NCBI GenBank assembly: GCA_963920765.1
Contig: OY987242.1
Location: 28,482,002 to 28,546,001 of the forward strand
Reading direction: 5' to 3'
Length of the DNA stretch: 64,000 bases
Source: Ulota crispa
Taxonomy: Eukaryota; Streptophyta; Bryopsida; Orthotrichales; Orthotrichaceae
The position numbers and the translations under genes were made by a program. This document shows positions 1-12,790 of this stretch, piece after piece. The notes beneath the pieces were generated by a model. The model was not told the DNA's origin, searched no databases, and saw only the letters and a list, made by a program, of their open reading frames with translations. Every line of letters begins with the position of its first letter. Within the stretch, counting starts at the first letter, position 1.

Positions 1-1057
1 TCAATAAGAAGTAGAGTATCCAAGCTTCATCATGGTGATCTTGGATTTTTGGTACTTTTTATTTGGGTGAGCAATAGACATGTTGCTCGAATTTGGAAGT
101 TGTTGGTTATACAGTAAGTGACTAGCACTATCCTTACAACATTTATTATTGTCATTCCGGTACTCTCTCAAGTATGGAAAAAGAAGCTGCATGATTGCAT
201 CCCATGATTCCCATCCTCTGATGGGTTTCTAATTTTAGCTCCATTCATTCATGAGAGAAGCGCAATTGCAGGAATGTTTGTGTGTTCAGCCCTGGCCACA
301 CCAAACACCAAATCTGCAGCGTCGAGGCCAATGATGGGATTTCAGAGATGTTGTGCTTCAACGCCAATCACCAGCCCCTGCATGCTGACCTGACCTCCTC
401 CTGCAACACACCGGCTGCACTGCACTGCAGAGAAGATAGTGAAGCTAAGGTAGGAGCATCCAATTGCAACACTAGCAATTCTGCGACATCTAAAAATAAA
501 CCTAAAGTAGACATTTTTGCATCCAAACAAGACATGCAAGTTGACATAAGAGAATAGAAATTGTGTAAGTGGCAATTTTTGATTGGGTGTGACATGCTCT
601 TTTTGTTATTGCTTTTTCAAAGGTCTAGTGTCCACAATAGGTTAGTCTACGGAGTTACCTTCAACAATTCATAACTTATTCATACGATCTCAGCAAATTC
701 CAAAACAATGTTGCTTAAATCTATACTCATTTCCTAACAAGCACATGCCATTACATTCTCAAAAGACCCTCCATATTACCACATCTAAGGTAAGTGCCAT
801 ATTTGGGTGCTTCTACCTTAGCACGCAAATTGCAAACCCACACTCCCACAGTATGACACTACTCTCGCACACCTAAAGTCCTGAACACTAGGAATTTTGT
901 AGTAAGGTGAGTACACCCAATGCCGACTCTTGCATATAATGCTGTCACATGTACACTGTAAGAACATTTAAATCTGAAATCTAAACCAGTCATAGATAGC
1001 TTATCATCTGTGACAATAATTACAAGACCGATATACTACACTGTGAACTGCATTTAG

Positions 1058-1302
1058 GTTGCCTTAGCAATTAGGTTGCCTCACTTTAAAGAGTTACCTA
1101 GTGACTCATCATTTGGTCACTTGAATGCGTATACATCTCTCTAGTTATTAGGATTTCACATGGTTTACAATCTGGAAGTTGCTAGTTTATTTTTCCGCAA
1201 CTTTGATGTTATTACCAGCTTACCAAGCCCCTTCAAATTTTGTCATTGCAATACTTATTGATGAGAATTATTGTAGTATCAGTAAGTATTTTTACAGTGC
1301 AA
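1058..1302. repeat. Dispersed repeat R, copy 1
   Basis: This stretch matches 31500-31731 over most of its length in the same orientation. Shared stretches include the phrase around GGATTTCACATG (1151-1162) and the ending at the TAGTATCA/TAATATCA region. The copies differ by many substitutions and small indels, so the insertion is old. No terminal repeats or target duplication were found, so the class is unknown. Confidence 0.6.
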
Positions 1303-2086
1303 AATGTCATGAAACTAGTGTGGGACAACCCTAAACGCAATAAAACGCAATATTGTATTCAGTGTCACATGTGGGCAGACTGGCAAATCTTCCTGTAGAA
1401 TTTGGCGGTGCGTTCCCACTTCCCAGAATGCTCGGAAGCAACTGCCCCAGGCCCCAGGGTCCTCCTCCGGTCTTCGGTGCTCCGAGCCTGCTGGTGCAGT
1501 GCAGCTTTTAGTAATAAACTTTGGGGTGATTCAGTACAGTTGTTCAGTTCCTCTAAGTCAACGACCGATTTTGTTATTTTGTTATTGGTTTTAACTCCTT
1601 GGATTCGCATTCGGCCGCTACATTGGATATTGTGTTTAGGTTGCCCCACACTAATTTCTTGACATTTTACACTAATACTTTTATAGTAATTTTTGTCAAT
1701 AATTATTACAATAAAAAGTTTGTAAAGAGCATGACAACAATAATGGTGTTCTAGAAAAACAAATTTGTGACGTCCATGTTGTAAGTCATGTGAATCCTAG
1801 AATTTAGAAAGTTGCATGTCCCTACAAATGGCCAAACAATGAGTTACCCTCTAAGCTAAGTTTCTTGATGAAACAATCATAACCCACCAAGATATAAAGA
1901 TGATTTGCTAGGTCATAAAGATAGTCATAGGTTTTCGTGGATAGTGATGATTGATATACACCATTTTATTAATCTACTTTAATGAATTCATCTCTGTAGT
2001 ACCATGGGTTTAAGAGGTGTCACCTCAATCACCTTTTAGCTTATTTTTTTGTTTTGTTTTGTTTCTTTTAAATTTAATATTACAAC

Positions 2087-2738
2087 TGGCCCTCATTAAA
2101 TGCTACCTCTTTTAATGTGATATCGCCCTAAACGTAAATGTTATGGATTTTTTACTTTCCAAATTTTTGGATTGAAAAAAGCTTTTAAAGTATTATTTTG
2201 TTTTTTAGGTACTACTATAGTGTAAAGACACTATTATAATTGTAGAGTTTTGTCATTTGTAGTTAGTACAAATGCCAAGACAATCATTGGCCACTCTTTT
2301 TAGCTACCAACTAGTAGTAGTCACTACATTCAATCACCAACTTATATATTTCACTAATTACATTGGGAAGTTCATACATTGACACTTTGTACATTTTATC
2401 TCTTATAAGGAGGTGGATGTTGCTTGAAGTACCATAAAGTTGTATTTGGCACAATTTAATTGCAATAATATTAGATATATTTCTAAAGCCAAAATTGATG
2501 TCAATTGAAAACAAAATTCTTTTGATTGGGCAATCAAGCACTAGACAAATAATCACCTATTCTTAGTTTCAACCATCTCACAAATAAAGCTTATTTCAAA
2601 ATGATTAACCTTATTTATTTATTGTAACTTTTGTAAAGATTTTTTACTAATATACTTTACTCTTTTATTATTAATTGTTATATCTCTATATGTGTTATGT
2701 TTTCTAAACTCTAGAGAGGTAACATTTAATGAGGGCCA
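2087..2738. mobile_element. Unclassified element with ~24 bp terminal inverted repeats
   Basis: The left end, TGGCCCTCATTAAATG at 2087, recurs inverted at the right end, CATTTAATGAGGGCCA ending 2738. The inversion extends into TACCTCT / AGAGGTA with one or two mismatches. The ~650 bp interior is AT-rich with no transposase. No target duplication was recognisable, so the superfamily is undetermined. Confidence 0.6.
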
Positions 2739-3634
2739 AGTGTTGGAGAGATGACATTTTTTATAAACATGGTATAGTCAAAGTCAACATATGAAATAGG
2801 ACACTCTTGCATTTCAATCAACTTTATCTATTGGAGGAGGAAAAAATGCCAAATTTTGAGTAGAATACCATATCATCTTCGTAGAGCCTCACGCTCACTT
2901 TTATTTGGCTAATGTACAGTGCCCTCCAACAAGTACGCCCAGCTTTGTCATTCAAAGAACTTTCCTTACATAGAACATAATTGGCATTTTTTTTGTTTTT
3001 AATCTTAGAAATTTGATCCTTATGCAATCTCAATCTAGCATATTAAATTTTGATTCCTCAAAATCAAAACCCTATTTTTGGTGAATTGTTATGTATTGAA
3101 TTCATGTTTTTACATGATAATTGATTGAAAAAAATTCGTGATAAGTTTTTGAGATTTGATTGCATGCGTATGTAGGAAACATCTCCACTCACAAATTCTA
3201 TGCTAAAAAGGACCCCCTTAAGTAACAATAATTTGAATTACAAATATTTCAATAGGATTCGTGATGTGCCCAAATTTTGAAATATAGATATTTCTCTATG
3301 ATATTCAAATTTTGCTATTTGATTCATACATTGTGACTAGGTTTGTACCTTTGCACATGATGTTATGTTTACTTGGTGAAAATCTTGTAAAAAGCTTGTT
3401 AAAAAATAAAGAAAGAGCAAGAGGACTCTGTTCAAAAAACATGAGGACTTATTGGAGGCCACCGTACAATATAAAATTTGACACTTTTGATCCATAGATA
3501 TATTTAGAGGATTAACACAAAAAAATTGCATAAGTAGTACTTGCATTTCCAAGTATGTGGTGTTGACATACATATGGACTATTGTATCTGAACAACTTGG
3601 TTTGGCACATCCTAGCCACATGTGTAAATTTTGA

Positions 3635-4715
3635 CCCCTAAAGGACCAACTGTCCCTCGGGGGACAAATGGGATTTTGGGCATGTACCTATGGCTAAATT
3701 ACTTTGTGTGATTTTTTGAAACTTTTATGGACAATGGGGAATTCAAAGATCTATGTGGGCATCTCATTTTTTCTTCATTCTGACATTTATTGAAGAAGTT
3801 ATTCAAACAAGGGAAGGCGAGCAGCCCAAAAATTTCTTAAAATTTGCATTTTATATAGGGAATTGCTAAAGCCACACGCCCGCATCCAAAATTGCTAACG
3901 CCACACCCCCAAGGTGTGCTTTGAGCATGATCTATGAGAATTTAATGTTAGTTTTTAAATTTAGATCAAAAGGGTTGTTTGACATTTATCATTCTAACTC
4001 TATATTCAAAAAAAATTGGAGGTGCTTGAATTTGAAACTAAAAATATAGGACTTTTGAAATATTTAAAGGAAAAACACATCAAAAAATGCCAATGGTGCA
4101 ATAAATGTTCAACAAAAAATTGCAATTGTTTTTCTTTCATTCAAGAAGGTGGTAATGTCTTGATTGAACAAATGATGGACCACTGGACCAAAAAAAAAAC
4201 ATTAAATTTGCAAAATACATGATTACAGGGGTGTGGCGTTAGTAATTTTGGGTGTGGCTTTAGCAATTCCCTATTTATATATATATATATGTATGAAATA
4301 GGTTCCTTAGACTTATATATAGGTGTGGAGCTTTGAATCATTCAATTTTGATAGATGGGATGAAAGTTATGAGAAGTTTTTGTTTGTAGGTAGGTATTGT
4401 TTCTATGAAAATCACATCTACCCGCAAACAAAAACTTCTCACAACTTTCATTTCATCAATCAAAATTGAATGATTCAAAGCTCCACACTATATATAAGTC
4501 TAAAGAACCTATTTCATACCTTCCCTTGTTTTCCATCGATTAATTTTTAACTTCTTCAATAACTGTCAGAATGAAGAAAAATTTAGATGCCCACGTAGAT
4601 CTTTGAATTCCCCATCATCCATAAAAGTGTCAAAAAATCACACAAAGTAGTTTATCCATAGGTACATGTACAAATTCCATTTGTCCCCCCAAAAGGGGGC
4701 TTGGTCCTTTAGGGG
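3635..4715 (+). mobile_element. piggyBac-like MITE, family A, copy A1
   Basis: The left end CCCCTAAAGGACC follows TTGA (3631-3634). The right end GGTCCTTTAGGGG precedes TTAA (4716-4719). The tetranucleotides differ at one base, consistent with an aged TTAA duplication. Both halves carry the same subterminal sequence inverted, for example GATCTATGTGGGCATCT at 3749 and AGATGCCCACGTAGATC near 4586, so this copy is a large fold-back. The TA-flanked element B1 is inserted inside it. It has no coding capacity. Confidence 0.85.
3858..4271. mobile_element. TA-flanked MITE, family B, copy B1 (nested in A1)
   Basis: The terminal inverted repeats GGGAATTGCTAAAGCCACAC and GTGTGGCTTTAGCAATTCCC are almost perfect and continue inward to about 40 bp through AAAATTGCTAACGCCACACC. 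The element sits between TA dinucleotides (3856-3857 and 4272-4273). That fits a Tc1/mariner-type duplication, but the flanking TATA tract makes the exact duplication ambiguous. Related copies are at 31733 and 39313. Confidence 0.8.
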
Positions 4716-5020
4716 TTAAACAAGACTCAACAAATCATATATCCTCAAGTATACTAAGGTTTCTAAAGAAAATCCTTTGTTCCTAATACAAAAGAATTGA
4801 AAGTTTGAATTCCTTGATAATTTGGCCTATTTTTTGATTTATTTTCAACAAATCTTGTCTTGAAGGTACACTATTCCAGCATCAATAGTGAAGGGTTGAG
4901 TTGGAAGTTAAAAGAGAGATAAAGATGTTAATTATTACATATGGCATCTTGTTAGATAACACTTGGAATGTCACTTTGACAATCTTTAGAGAAACTATTT
5001 TGCCATATAGGCGTTGTAAT

Positions 5021-5150
5021 TACTACAAGAAAATCACGGTCGAATTTACAAAAAGTTGACAAAGATTGTGACCTAATCTACAATATATTGTAGACTAGGT
5101 CACAATCTTTGTCAACTTTTTGTAGGTTCGACCATGATTTTCTTGTAGTG
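5021..5150. mobile_element. CACTA-like mini-element (fold-back)
   Basis: This 130 bp segment is almost one palindrome. The right end reads, on the minus strand, CACTACAAGAAAATCATGG. The left end reads TACTACAAGAAAATCACGG. CACTACAAGAAAA is the usual terminus of plant CACTA (En/Spm) transposons. The flanking triplets AAT and CAT agree at two of three bases, compatible with a 3 bp duplication. There is no room for a gene. Confidence 0.7.
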
Positions 5151-7345
5151 CATGAGGGAGGTTGCAAAGAAACAACCTATCCATTACAAATAGTAACCAG
5201 TGCTTGTGGTTGGAGTACATGCCAACAAAAAGTTTTGAAGCAATATTTTGAAGCACATTATTACGCATGACAAATGAACCAAAAAACGTGGTCAACAACA
5301 TCATGGCAACAACGGAGCTTGTTTAAAGAGGAAAAAGGAACATTTTTTTGTAGCAAAGAGGAGCACCAACTTTACAAAAGCTACCTATATGTCGTGTGAG
5401 ATCATATGCAAGAGAATTGATAGTGTATGCAAGCATTCTGGAGACAGATGAAGAAGTCTTATCAATTGCATTGGTCCATAAGGAGAAGAAAGAAACTAGC
5501 CAAATATTTGAAGACCATATGGAGTAACATCTAGCAGGACGTGACAAAATTCATTGGTGTGTACAAAGACATTCTTGGGGTGCAAGAGTCTAGGAGTGAG
5601 CAAAGCAACGTCTTTGATTGTGCATTCTAGTTTTATAAGAGCAAGCATCCAAAGCAACATTTTTTTTGTTTTGTAATTTGTTGGCTAATCCTTATGGACG
5701 TGTTTTATTGGACAAATTTGGTAGAGGAGTTTAAGCAAATTGCACTATTGTGTCTTTTATTGTGGCAATGCTAAAGGAGAGAGAGTCAATTTTTGTAGTT
5801 ACTAAATTTAATGCTAGCATTGCCAAATATGACAAGGACAACCCTGAAGATTTTACCTGAAGAAGCAAACAAAGAGGCTGTATTTACCCATTAGAAAAAA
5901 AGGCAATAAAACAAGACCTTTGGAATTGAACATTGAAGGAGGTGTCTTTAAGAGCTCAAACTTGTGCCATTGCACATATGAAGGTACCAAATTTGAAGAA
6001 AGCATAAATTTTGTAAGACCAAGTTGAGCTTTCAATTTTCAATATGTTTGACAAGGAAAAACTTTTTGCGCGTGCTCAAGAGTATTTGTAAATAAGGAGG
6101 GACAAGAAACTGATAAATCATTGCTAATGTGTTATCCAAGCAAAAGGGAGATTGGCAAGAGAAGAGGCAAATTAATGCAAAAAGGAAAAACAAATAATAC
6201 AAACCCAAAAAAGTCTTTGCCGAACGAAGCACACAATTTTCTTGCACCCTTGTTGTTGGATCTATATTCAAATTTGGTTATTGTAAAGACTACAATTGAA
6301 TTTTCCAATACAACACCCCAGCCATGAACTACTCTAGATGCAGCACCAACACACCTCTTGCTGCTAGCAACATTGGAGCAAAAGATAAAGGTGGAGAAAA
6401 CAATGCCTTCACAAAGAACAAGGTATTGCACCATGCATTGCAAGGAATATTCATGGCAAACGAGAAGCCTCAAGACTTGCCAACAAGCAATTTTGTCAAT
6501 CAACAGCACTTGTCTTTTTAGCTGCAAACGCACATTGCAAAGTTTCAGATTTTAAAAATGGCAACTAGAACATTTTTTCTTCAAACTCAATGTTTTTTCA
6601 AAAGGTGATGTTGCTAAATTTTGCAACTTGAGAGGTTCAAGAAAAAAAGTCCTTGAATTCATGTTTAGAAATTCAAATGATTCAAAATTAGCTCAAAGAT
6701 TATTTTTAACTATAGTTTTGCTAATTAGCATGTCATTTGGTGTTAAGATTTTTGTATTTGGCAATTATCACATTCATAGTATTTCAAGTACGCTTTTATA
6801 GAAAGTTGAAAAGGGGCACGGTTACCATGACCATGACCTCAACTTAAATGCATACTTGTAGATTGGGCTCAAAATTTTGGATTTGTCTCATTAATAGTTT
6901 AGGTTGAATGTGGTTGGTTGGGATTAATTGTGAATAAATGGGATTTCTTGGGATTTAGATCAGCAATTTTCAACTTGTTTTATCTAATATGCCACAATGG
7001 CTCAAACCGGGGCTAATTTGGGTTTTATTGCTTTGAACGCTAACTTGATTTGATTTGAACTACATAACAGTAAATTATAATAATTGAGATTAATGGAAGT
7101 TGTATGTTGTTACTTGTTGCTCTTGAATTAATAGTATTTGAATTTGGACGTATTACAATAATTGTGCTTGATGTTCAAGTGGATTTGACAATGCTAATGG
7201 AGTTTTGAGTAGTGATGCCACTCCAAAGCAATATTTCATTTTCCGTGTTGTAATCACACATAATGGTTGGGTCTTACTTCAAAGTACATGGATCTCAAAG
7301 AATTTGCATGAAGAATGCATTGCAACTTGCCGTATAACCTTTGTA
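5151..7345. other. Intergenic stretch, no recognised gene
   Basis: Several short frames of about 50-130 codons occur on both strands between about 5300 and 6550. None shows a domain I recognise, and they are broken by stops without good splice sites. It could be a decayed gene or transposon. I assign no function. Confidence 0.4.
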
Positions 7346-7349
7346 CTAA

Positions 7350-8298
7350 CCCCTAAAGGACCAAGCCCTTTTTTCTTTGAAAATCACTGAAAATTGTCAC
7401 TTTTGGAAGAATGAGTAGAAAGGTAGAAGAAAAGGCTTTTTTGAAAATTTAACCATAGGATCTTGCCCTAGACTATGGGAGGTACTTGTTGGAAAAAACT
7501 CAGCTCATTCTAGTTTGAGAGAAGTGAGATTTCACATCTGAAGTGAAAACAAAAGTTTTTTCACTGCTGCCCAAAAATTTCAAAAGCCTTTGATTGCCTC
7601 TAAATCAAAAAAATTGCTCTACACAAAGTTGAGGTTTATTTTTCCCATGTAGAAGACCAAGTTAGGTAAATGTGGGAGAATTTTCAAATGAAACAAAGGT
7701 GTAAATCATACTTTGTAAAATCCTGCAATGACGTAAAGTCATGAAATTTGCATATACACTAGGCAAAATTGGAGGATTTATGTAAAATTCAAAAACCCAA
7801 TTTACTTTGATCCAAATGGTGAAAACCAAGGAATCTTAGTCTACTACATCTTGGAAAAATAAAAGTCAGAAAACAAATTCACAAAGAGCTCAAAAAAGTA
7901 AAGCAACAAGTTTTACAAGGGGGAAAAGGAATAGAGGTTTGAGAATCCCATACCTACCCGCAAACTAAAACTTCTCATAACTTTCATCTCATCTATCAGA
8001 ATTGAATGATTCAAAAAATTTCACGTATATAAAAATCTAAAGAACCAATTTGAGATATTTATTAAAAAAAAACACAATTTTTGAATTTTTTTTGGGCTGC
8101 CTGCCCTCACCCTTTTTCAGAAATTCATGCATAACCTCTTCAATAAATGTCAAAATGAAGAAAAAATTAGATGCCCACGTAGATCTTTGAATTGCCCACC
8201 TTCCATAAAAGTTTCAAAAAATCACAAAAAGTAGATTAGCTATAGGTACATGCCCGAAATCCATTTGTCCCCCGAGGGGACAGTTGGTCCTTTAGGGG
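7350..8298 (-). mobile_element. piggyBac-like MITE, family A, copy A2
   Basis: Ends are CCCCTAAAGGACC (7350) and GGTCCTTTAGGGG (ending 8298). They are flanked on both sides by the same tetranucleotide, CTAA (7346-7349 and 8299-8302). An identical non-TTAA duplication is strong evidence that these are the true ends. Length is 949 bp, close to A3 and A4. The end carrying the palindromic subterminal block GTCCCC..GGGGAC is on the right, so this copy is inverted relative to A3. Confidence 0.9.
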
Positions 8299-8302
8299 CT
8301 AA

Positions 8303-10186
8303 AGAAAAATGATAAAAAAATTACTTCTGAAGCAAATAAGGTTTGCTAATTTTATTGGTGCAATAAAGTTTGTATTATTCAAGTGTGCTAACATCATTGA
8401 TGCAATAAGGTTTGTATTATTAAAATTTGAATTGTTAAAGTATGTAAAGTACACTGTTTTCCTATTGCTCATCTAATTTTGCATGATATTGCTTTGCCTT
8501 GATTGTGGCATTTTTGTAAAAATTTACATGCAAATTGTAGAAAAAGTAGTTGGGTAGCATATTTCTAAAATAGTCTGAATTTTTATTTTATTTTTAATTA
8601 CCATAAATTTTAACTGACGACAATGATTATCGTTTGTTGAACACCCATTGAATTTGTTCGCCATGATCTAATGAAGCATAGTCATTGATCTTTAACTAGA
8701 ATGGAGGCAAAATGTGAGTGGAAAATGAAAAACTTGTTACAATGGTTATCACAACATGAATATGGATTTGTGATCAAGAGTAAGGGATTACAACAAGATC
8801 ATCTGGCAAGTGGTTGTAAAGAAGCAAAGAGCCCAAATTATGCCTTCTTCACACAATTCAAATGATAATTAGCTTTTAATGATCACAGTAGGGTTGTGCT
8901 TCCAGCTACATAGGACATATGAATGTATCAAGAAGTAGATCCCATGCTTAGCATAAATTCAAAATTATATTTTAAAAGAAAAATGAATTTTAACTTCACA
9001 TGTCAAAACTCAAAACTCTCCTTATGCAAAAGATTAAAGAAGAAAAGAGACAAATTTAATCTAATGATGTTGTCACTGCTTTCATGAAGCCCAAAAAATG
9101 CATGCCAAATTCATTGCGATTGGTCAATTATGGCTTTTAAGATAATGCTCTTGTTTTGTAATTTTCTTAGAACTATTTATGTCAAGCCATTCAACAAGTT
9201 TTCCATCTCCAACACATGTAACATAAACTAATAAGCATGCCACTAAACTTCTTGCTAGATAGATATTCATTTGTCTGTCAATCACTGGAAAACTTATTTT
9301 GATTTCCGAAGATATGATTCTGGAGATTCCTGGTGATTCTAGGTGTGAACACGACATGTTCACACCTGAAATCACTGGGAATTTCTGGACTCATATCACC
9401 TGGAATCGAAATAATTTTTCTTGTGGATGTTAGTGTACGTGAGTTGATGCAAGAAAGAACCCAAAAAATAAACAATAATTGCTTTCATGATTCTCTTGAA
9501 AGCTTCTAATGTTGTATTTTCTTCCAATGTGCAGCATTTGTTTGTTGAATTTGAAAGAATTTTAGAAGCAAACATTGGCATACTTGATATATCTTTTCGC
9601 AAACATGGAAGGCCAAGCCTATTTGTGGCATTAAACTTTTGCAAAAATCAAGAATCACACTCACACATGCACTCTTGTTACATCCTATAACAACAACAAA
9701 CATTTGAGCATAAAAATAAAAGAATAGCTAAATAATCCTTAATCAACCATGCATGATCCAATTCCCTCTCACAATACACAAACCTTTTATCATTTTGGTT
9801 CCACTAATAATTGTAGCCTTCTTTGAAGAGACACAATCTATAGCTATGTGTTGCAAAAGCCCCACAAAAAAGTCCTCTTTTCCCTTGTTGTTTAAGTCTT
9901 TGAGGTCCTTCCAAATAGCTTCCTTGAATTGCAAACAAAACCTCCATCCCTTCAACAACTATGATCTCTGAAAATTAATTTAAATGCTCTCATGTTAAAA
10001 CTAAAAATAGTAGCTTTGTTACTACAACACTACTAGGACTACAAGATTGTCAAGGTTGTTGATTAAACCAATACCAAAGGTCCCCCATTTAGCAAGCTTA
10101 CCATTGGATCCCTCCACTTTAAATCCCACACCTCAATCAAAGGTGCCCATGCTTCCAACCCCATAGGCCTTACACTTTGCCTACAA
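8303..10186. other. AT-rich intergenic stretch
   Basis: No gene, RNA or repeat boundary could be supported. Short opposing frames near 9278-9703 look like chance frames. Confidence 0.4.
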
Positions 10187-11543
10187 GGTAGGAGGCTCGA
10201 AAAGCAACCATTTAACCCCTAAAAGACCAATTGTCCCCTCAGGGGACAAATGGATTTTGGGCATGTACCTATAGCTAATCTACTTTTTGTGATTTTTTGA
10301 AATTTTTTTTGAAGGTGGGCAATTCAAAGATCTACATGGGCATCTAATTTTTTCTTCATTCTGACATTTATTGAAGAAGTTATGCATGAATTTCTGAAAA
10401 AGGGCAAGGGTGGGCAGCCCAAAAAAAAATTCAAAAACTGTATTATTTTAAAATAAAAATCTGAAATTGGTTCTTTAGATTTTTATATTTGTGGAAATCT
10501 TTGAATCATTCAATTTTGATTGATGAAATGAAAGTTATGAGAGGTTTTAGTTTGCGGGTAGGTATGGGACTCCCAAACCTCCATTCTTTTAGCCCCTTGT
10601 AAACTTTGTTACTTTACTTTTTGAGCTCTTTGTATTTTTTTTTTACTTTCTTTTTCCAAGTTATAGTATACTAAGATTCCTTGGATTTTACCATTTGGAT
10701 CAAAGTAACTCAGATTTCTAATTTTACATAAATCCTCCAACTTTGCCTAGTGTATATGCAAATTTCATGACCTTACGACATTGCAAAATTTTACAAAGTA
10801 TGATTCACACCTCCAATGCATTTGAAAATTCTCTCACATTTACCCAACTTGGTCTTCTACATGGAAAAAATAAACCTCAACTTTGCATAGAGCAATTTTT
10901 TTGATATAGGAGCCATCAAAGGCTTCTGAAATTTTTGGGCAATAGGGAAAAAAACTCTATTTTTCACTTCAGATGTCAATATCTCACTTGTCTACTTCTA
11001 GAATGAGCTGCAATTTTTCCCACAAGTACCTCCCATAGTCTAGGGCAAGATCTTACGGTTGAATTTTCAAAATAATTTTTTTTCCTATCTTTGTACTCAT
11101 TTCCTTAAAAGTGGCAATTTTCAGTGATTTTCAAAGAAAAAAGGGCTTGGTCTTTTAGGGGTTAAGGGCTGATCTGCTTTTTCATGGTCTTCTCCATACC
11201 AAAAGATTTTTGTGTAATTTGCAAACAAAGAGAAATGGATGCTAAATGTAACCTAGTTTTTTTCATATTTTTGAGGCATTGTTGAATTGTTGATGAATTT
11301 TCAAAAAAAATTATAGTAGGTACCTATTTATGATTCTAGATCTCTCATAAACCGTCCTCCTATAATTTATAAAGAGATTAGGTGAAATCAAGACTTGTGA
11401 TTGACTCTTGCAATAAAAGGCACCTTTTCTTTTAAGACTAAGGAGGATCCATTTAGGAACAACCTCATATCCATTCTTGGACTACCTATGGGACTCATTT
11501 TTTGATAGGGGTCTGACAGGGGTCGCTTTTCAAGCCTCTTACC
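10187..11543. mobile_element. GGTAGG-ended element, family J, copy J1 (host of A3)
   Basis: The left end GGTAGGAGGCTCGAAAAGC at 10187 matches, inverted, the right end GCTTTTCAAGCCTCTTACC ending 11543, with two mismatches. TTAA follows on the right and ACAA precedes on the left, so the duplication is imperfect. About 950 bp of it is the later insertion A3. Without A3 the element is about 410 bp. Copies or fragments with the same end lie at 26147 and 58669. Confidence 0.75.
10217..11161 (+). mobile_element. piggyBac-like MITE, family A, copy A3 (nested in J1)
   Basis: TTAA (10213-10216), then CCCCTAAAAGACCAATTGTCC; the right end reads GGTCTTTTAGGGG, then TTAA (11162-11165). Length is 945 bp. 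Most of its length is the reverse complement of A2 and A4. A subterminal palindrome TGTCCCCTCAGGGGACA follows the left end. No coding capacity. Confidence 0.9.
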
Positions 11544-11547
11544 TTAA

Positions 11548-12790
11548 ACCTTGTATTGTCTTGCCAATGCATATGCTTTTACACTCTCAGCTCAAAGCCC
11601 AAGATATTGAAGAAAAAGAACTAATGCTTGAAAAACAAATTTGATATAGTCACAAAATTACATAGAATTGAACTAGAATGAAAGGCCCTTTTGTTGCCAT
11701 GGACCTTATTCCAATCTCATCGAAGTGTGAATATTTGAATGAACACATTTTCTTGCATAATCAACTTCACAATACTAGCAAAAGACAAGCCCAAGCACTC
11801 ATAAGAGACTACACAAAACCCAACCCTTCTATGGCAACTTGAAACAGGAATCCATTTTTTTGAGCCTATCTTTAAACCAAGATTCAACTCTTCAACAAAT
11901 TACACAACTCTCCGATTTTTTTGAACAAAAACAAACCACTCTTTTAATCAAAGGTTAGTTTATTTGTTTACTGATCATCAAGATTCCATTAGTCAATGTC
12001 AAAGAACTAGACATGCTTCAAAATGTAATTTCAGCAATGAAAGTCAAATTTGGCCGCATGCAAGCAAGGAGTACATGCAAAACGCAATAAAAGACGCTCT
12101 GCATAAGAAATTGCACTAAAATATGCTTACACTAGTCCATTAGACCAAGTTCATGTCCTCACTAAAACTCAGAAAGAGGGACATTTTCCAAAAGCCTTCC
12201 ACAATAAGCTTCTAAACAGTACTCACTACACTCCAACCACTATATATTTTACAAGGGTCTCTGGGCTCATGCCAGAAACCAGCCCTTCCAAACCCCGTCC
12301 TGGAAGCTGGCATTTTCTAAGGTACACTCAAAGCAACATTCAACATCACTAGTGTACAACCAGGGTCTTCACACCAGCCTGTTCCGAATCTCCAACCGAG
12401 CATGTAGGCCTGGGCGTTCTCCAGTACCAGCACTGCCTCCCTCTCAATCCCACGGCAACCAAAACCTCGGCTTCCATAACAATAACCAGCTAAATCAGTT
12501 TTTCCCAAATCATAGGTCTGTACAAAGCTACCAAGTGCTGGCTTCTGTTGTATTTCGAAACAGGGAGACTGAGTAGAAAGAGGCCTTTCCTTTCTCAGGG
12601 AAAAAGGGTATCCAAGATGCGCGCTCTAATGCTCTGACATCAACTTCCTGTGGCGTCTTGAGCTCCCGAACGGAAACATTGGAACTTCCAAGGTAAGGAG
12701 TTTAGGAAAAGTGCCAACCAAAGTGAAAAAAGGCGAATGGTCGGCACTGCACTGCTCCAGTTTGTTAGGATCATCTTCTGAAAACGTAAG
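11548..12790. other. Intergenic stretch and probable 3' UTR of the GST-hemerythrin gene
   Basis: The stretch next to the stop codon at 12791, roughly 12250-12790, is less AT-rich than the distal part and is the likely 3' untranslated region. No polyadenylation signal could be assigned with confidence. Nothing else was recognised. Confidence 0.4.

Larger units (their letters stand above)
1..3630. other. AT-rich intergenic stretch
   Basis: No gene could be recognised here. Short frames near 282-557 and 1402-1662 have no recognisable domain and no convincing splice context. It holds one copy of a dispersed repeat (1058-1302) and one element bounded by terminal inverted repeats (2087-2738), listed separately. 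Confidence 0.5.

Noticed and set aside
5151-6555. Decayed transposase or gene suspected from clustered frames
   Set aside because: None of the frames shows a recognisable catalytic motif and they do not join through plausible introns.
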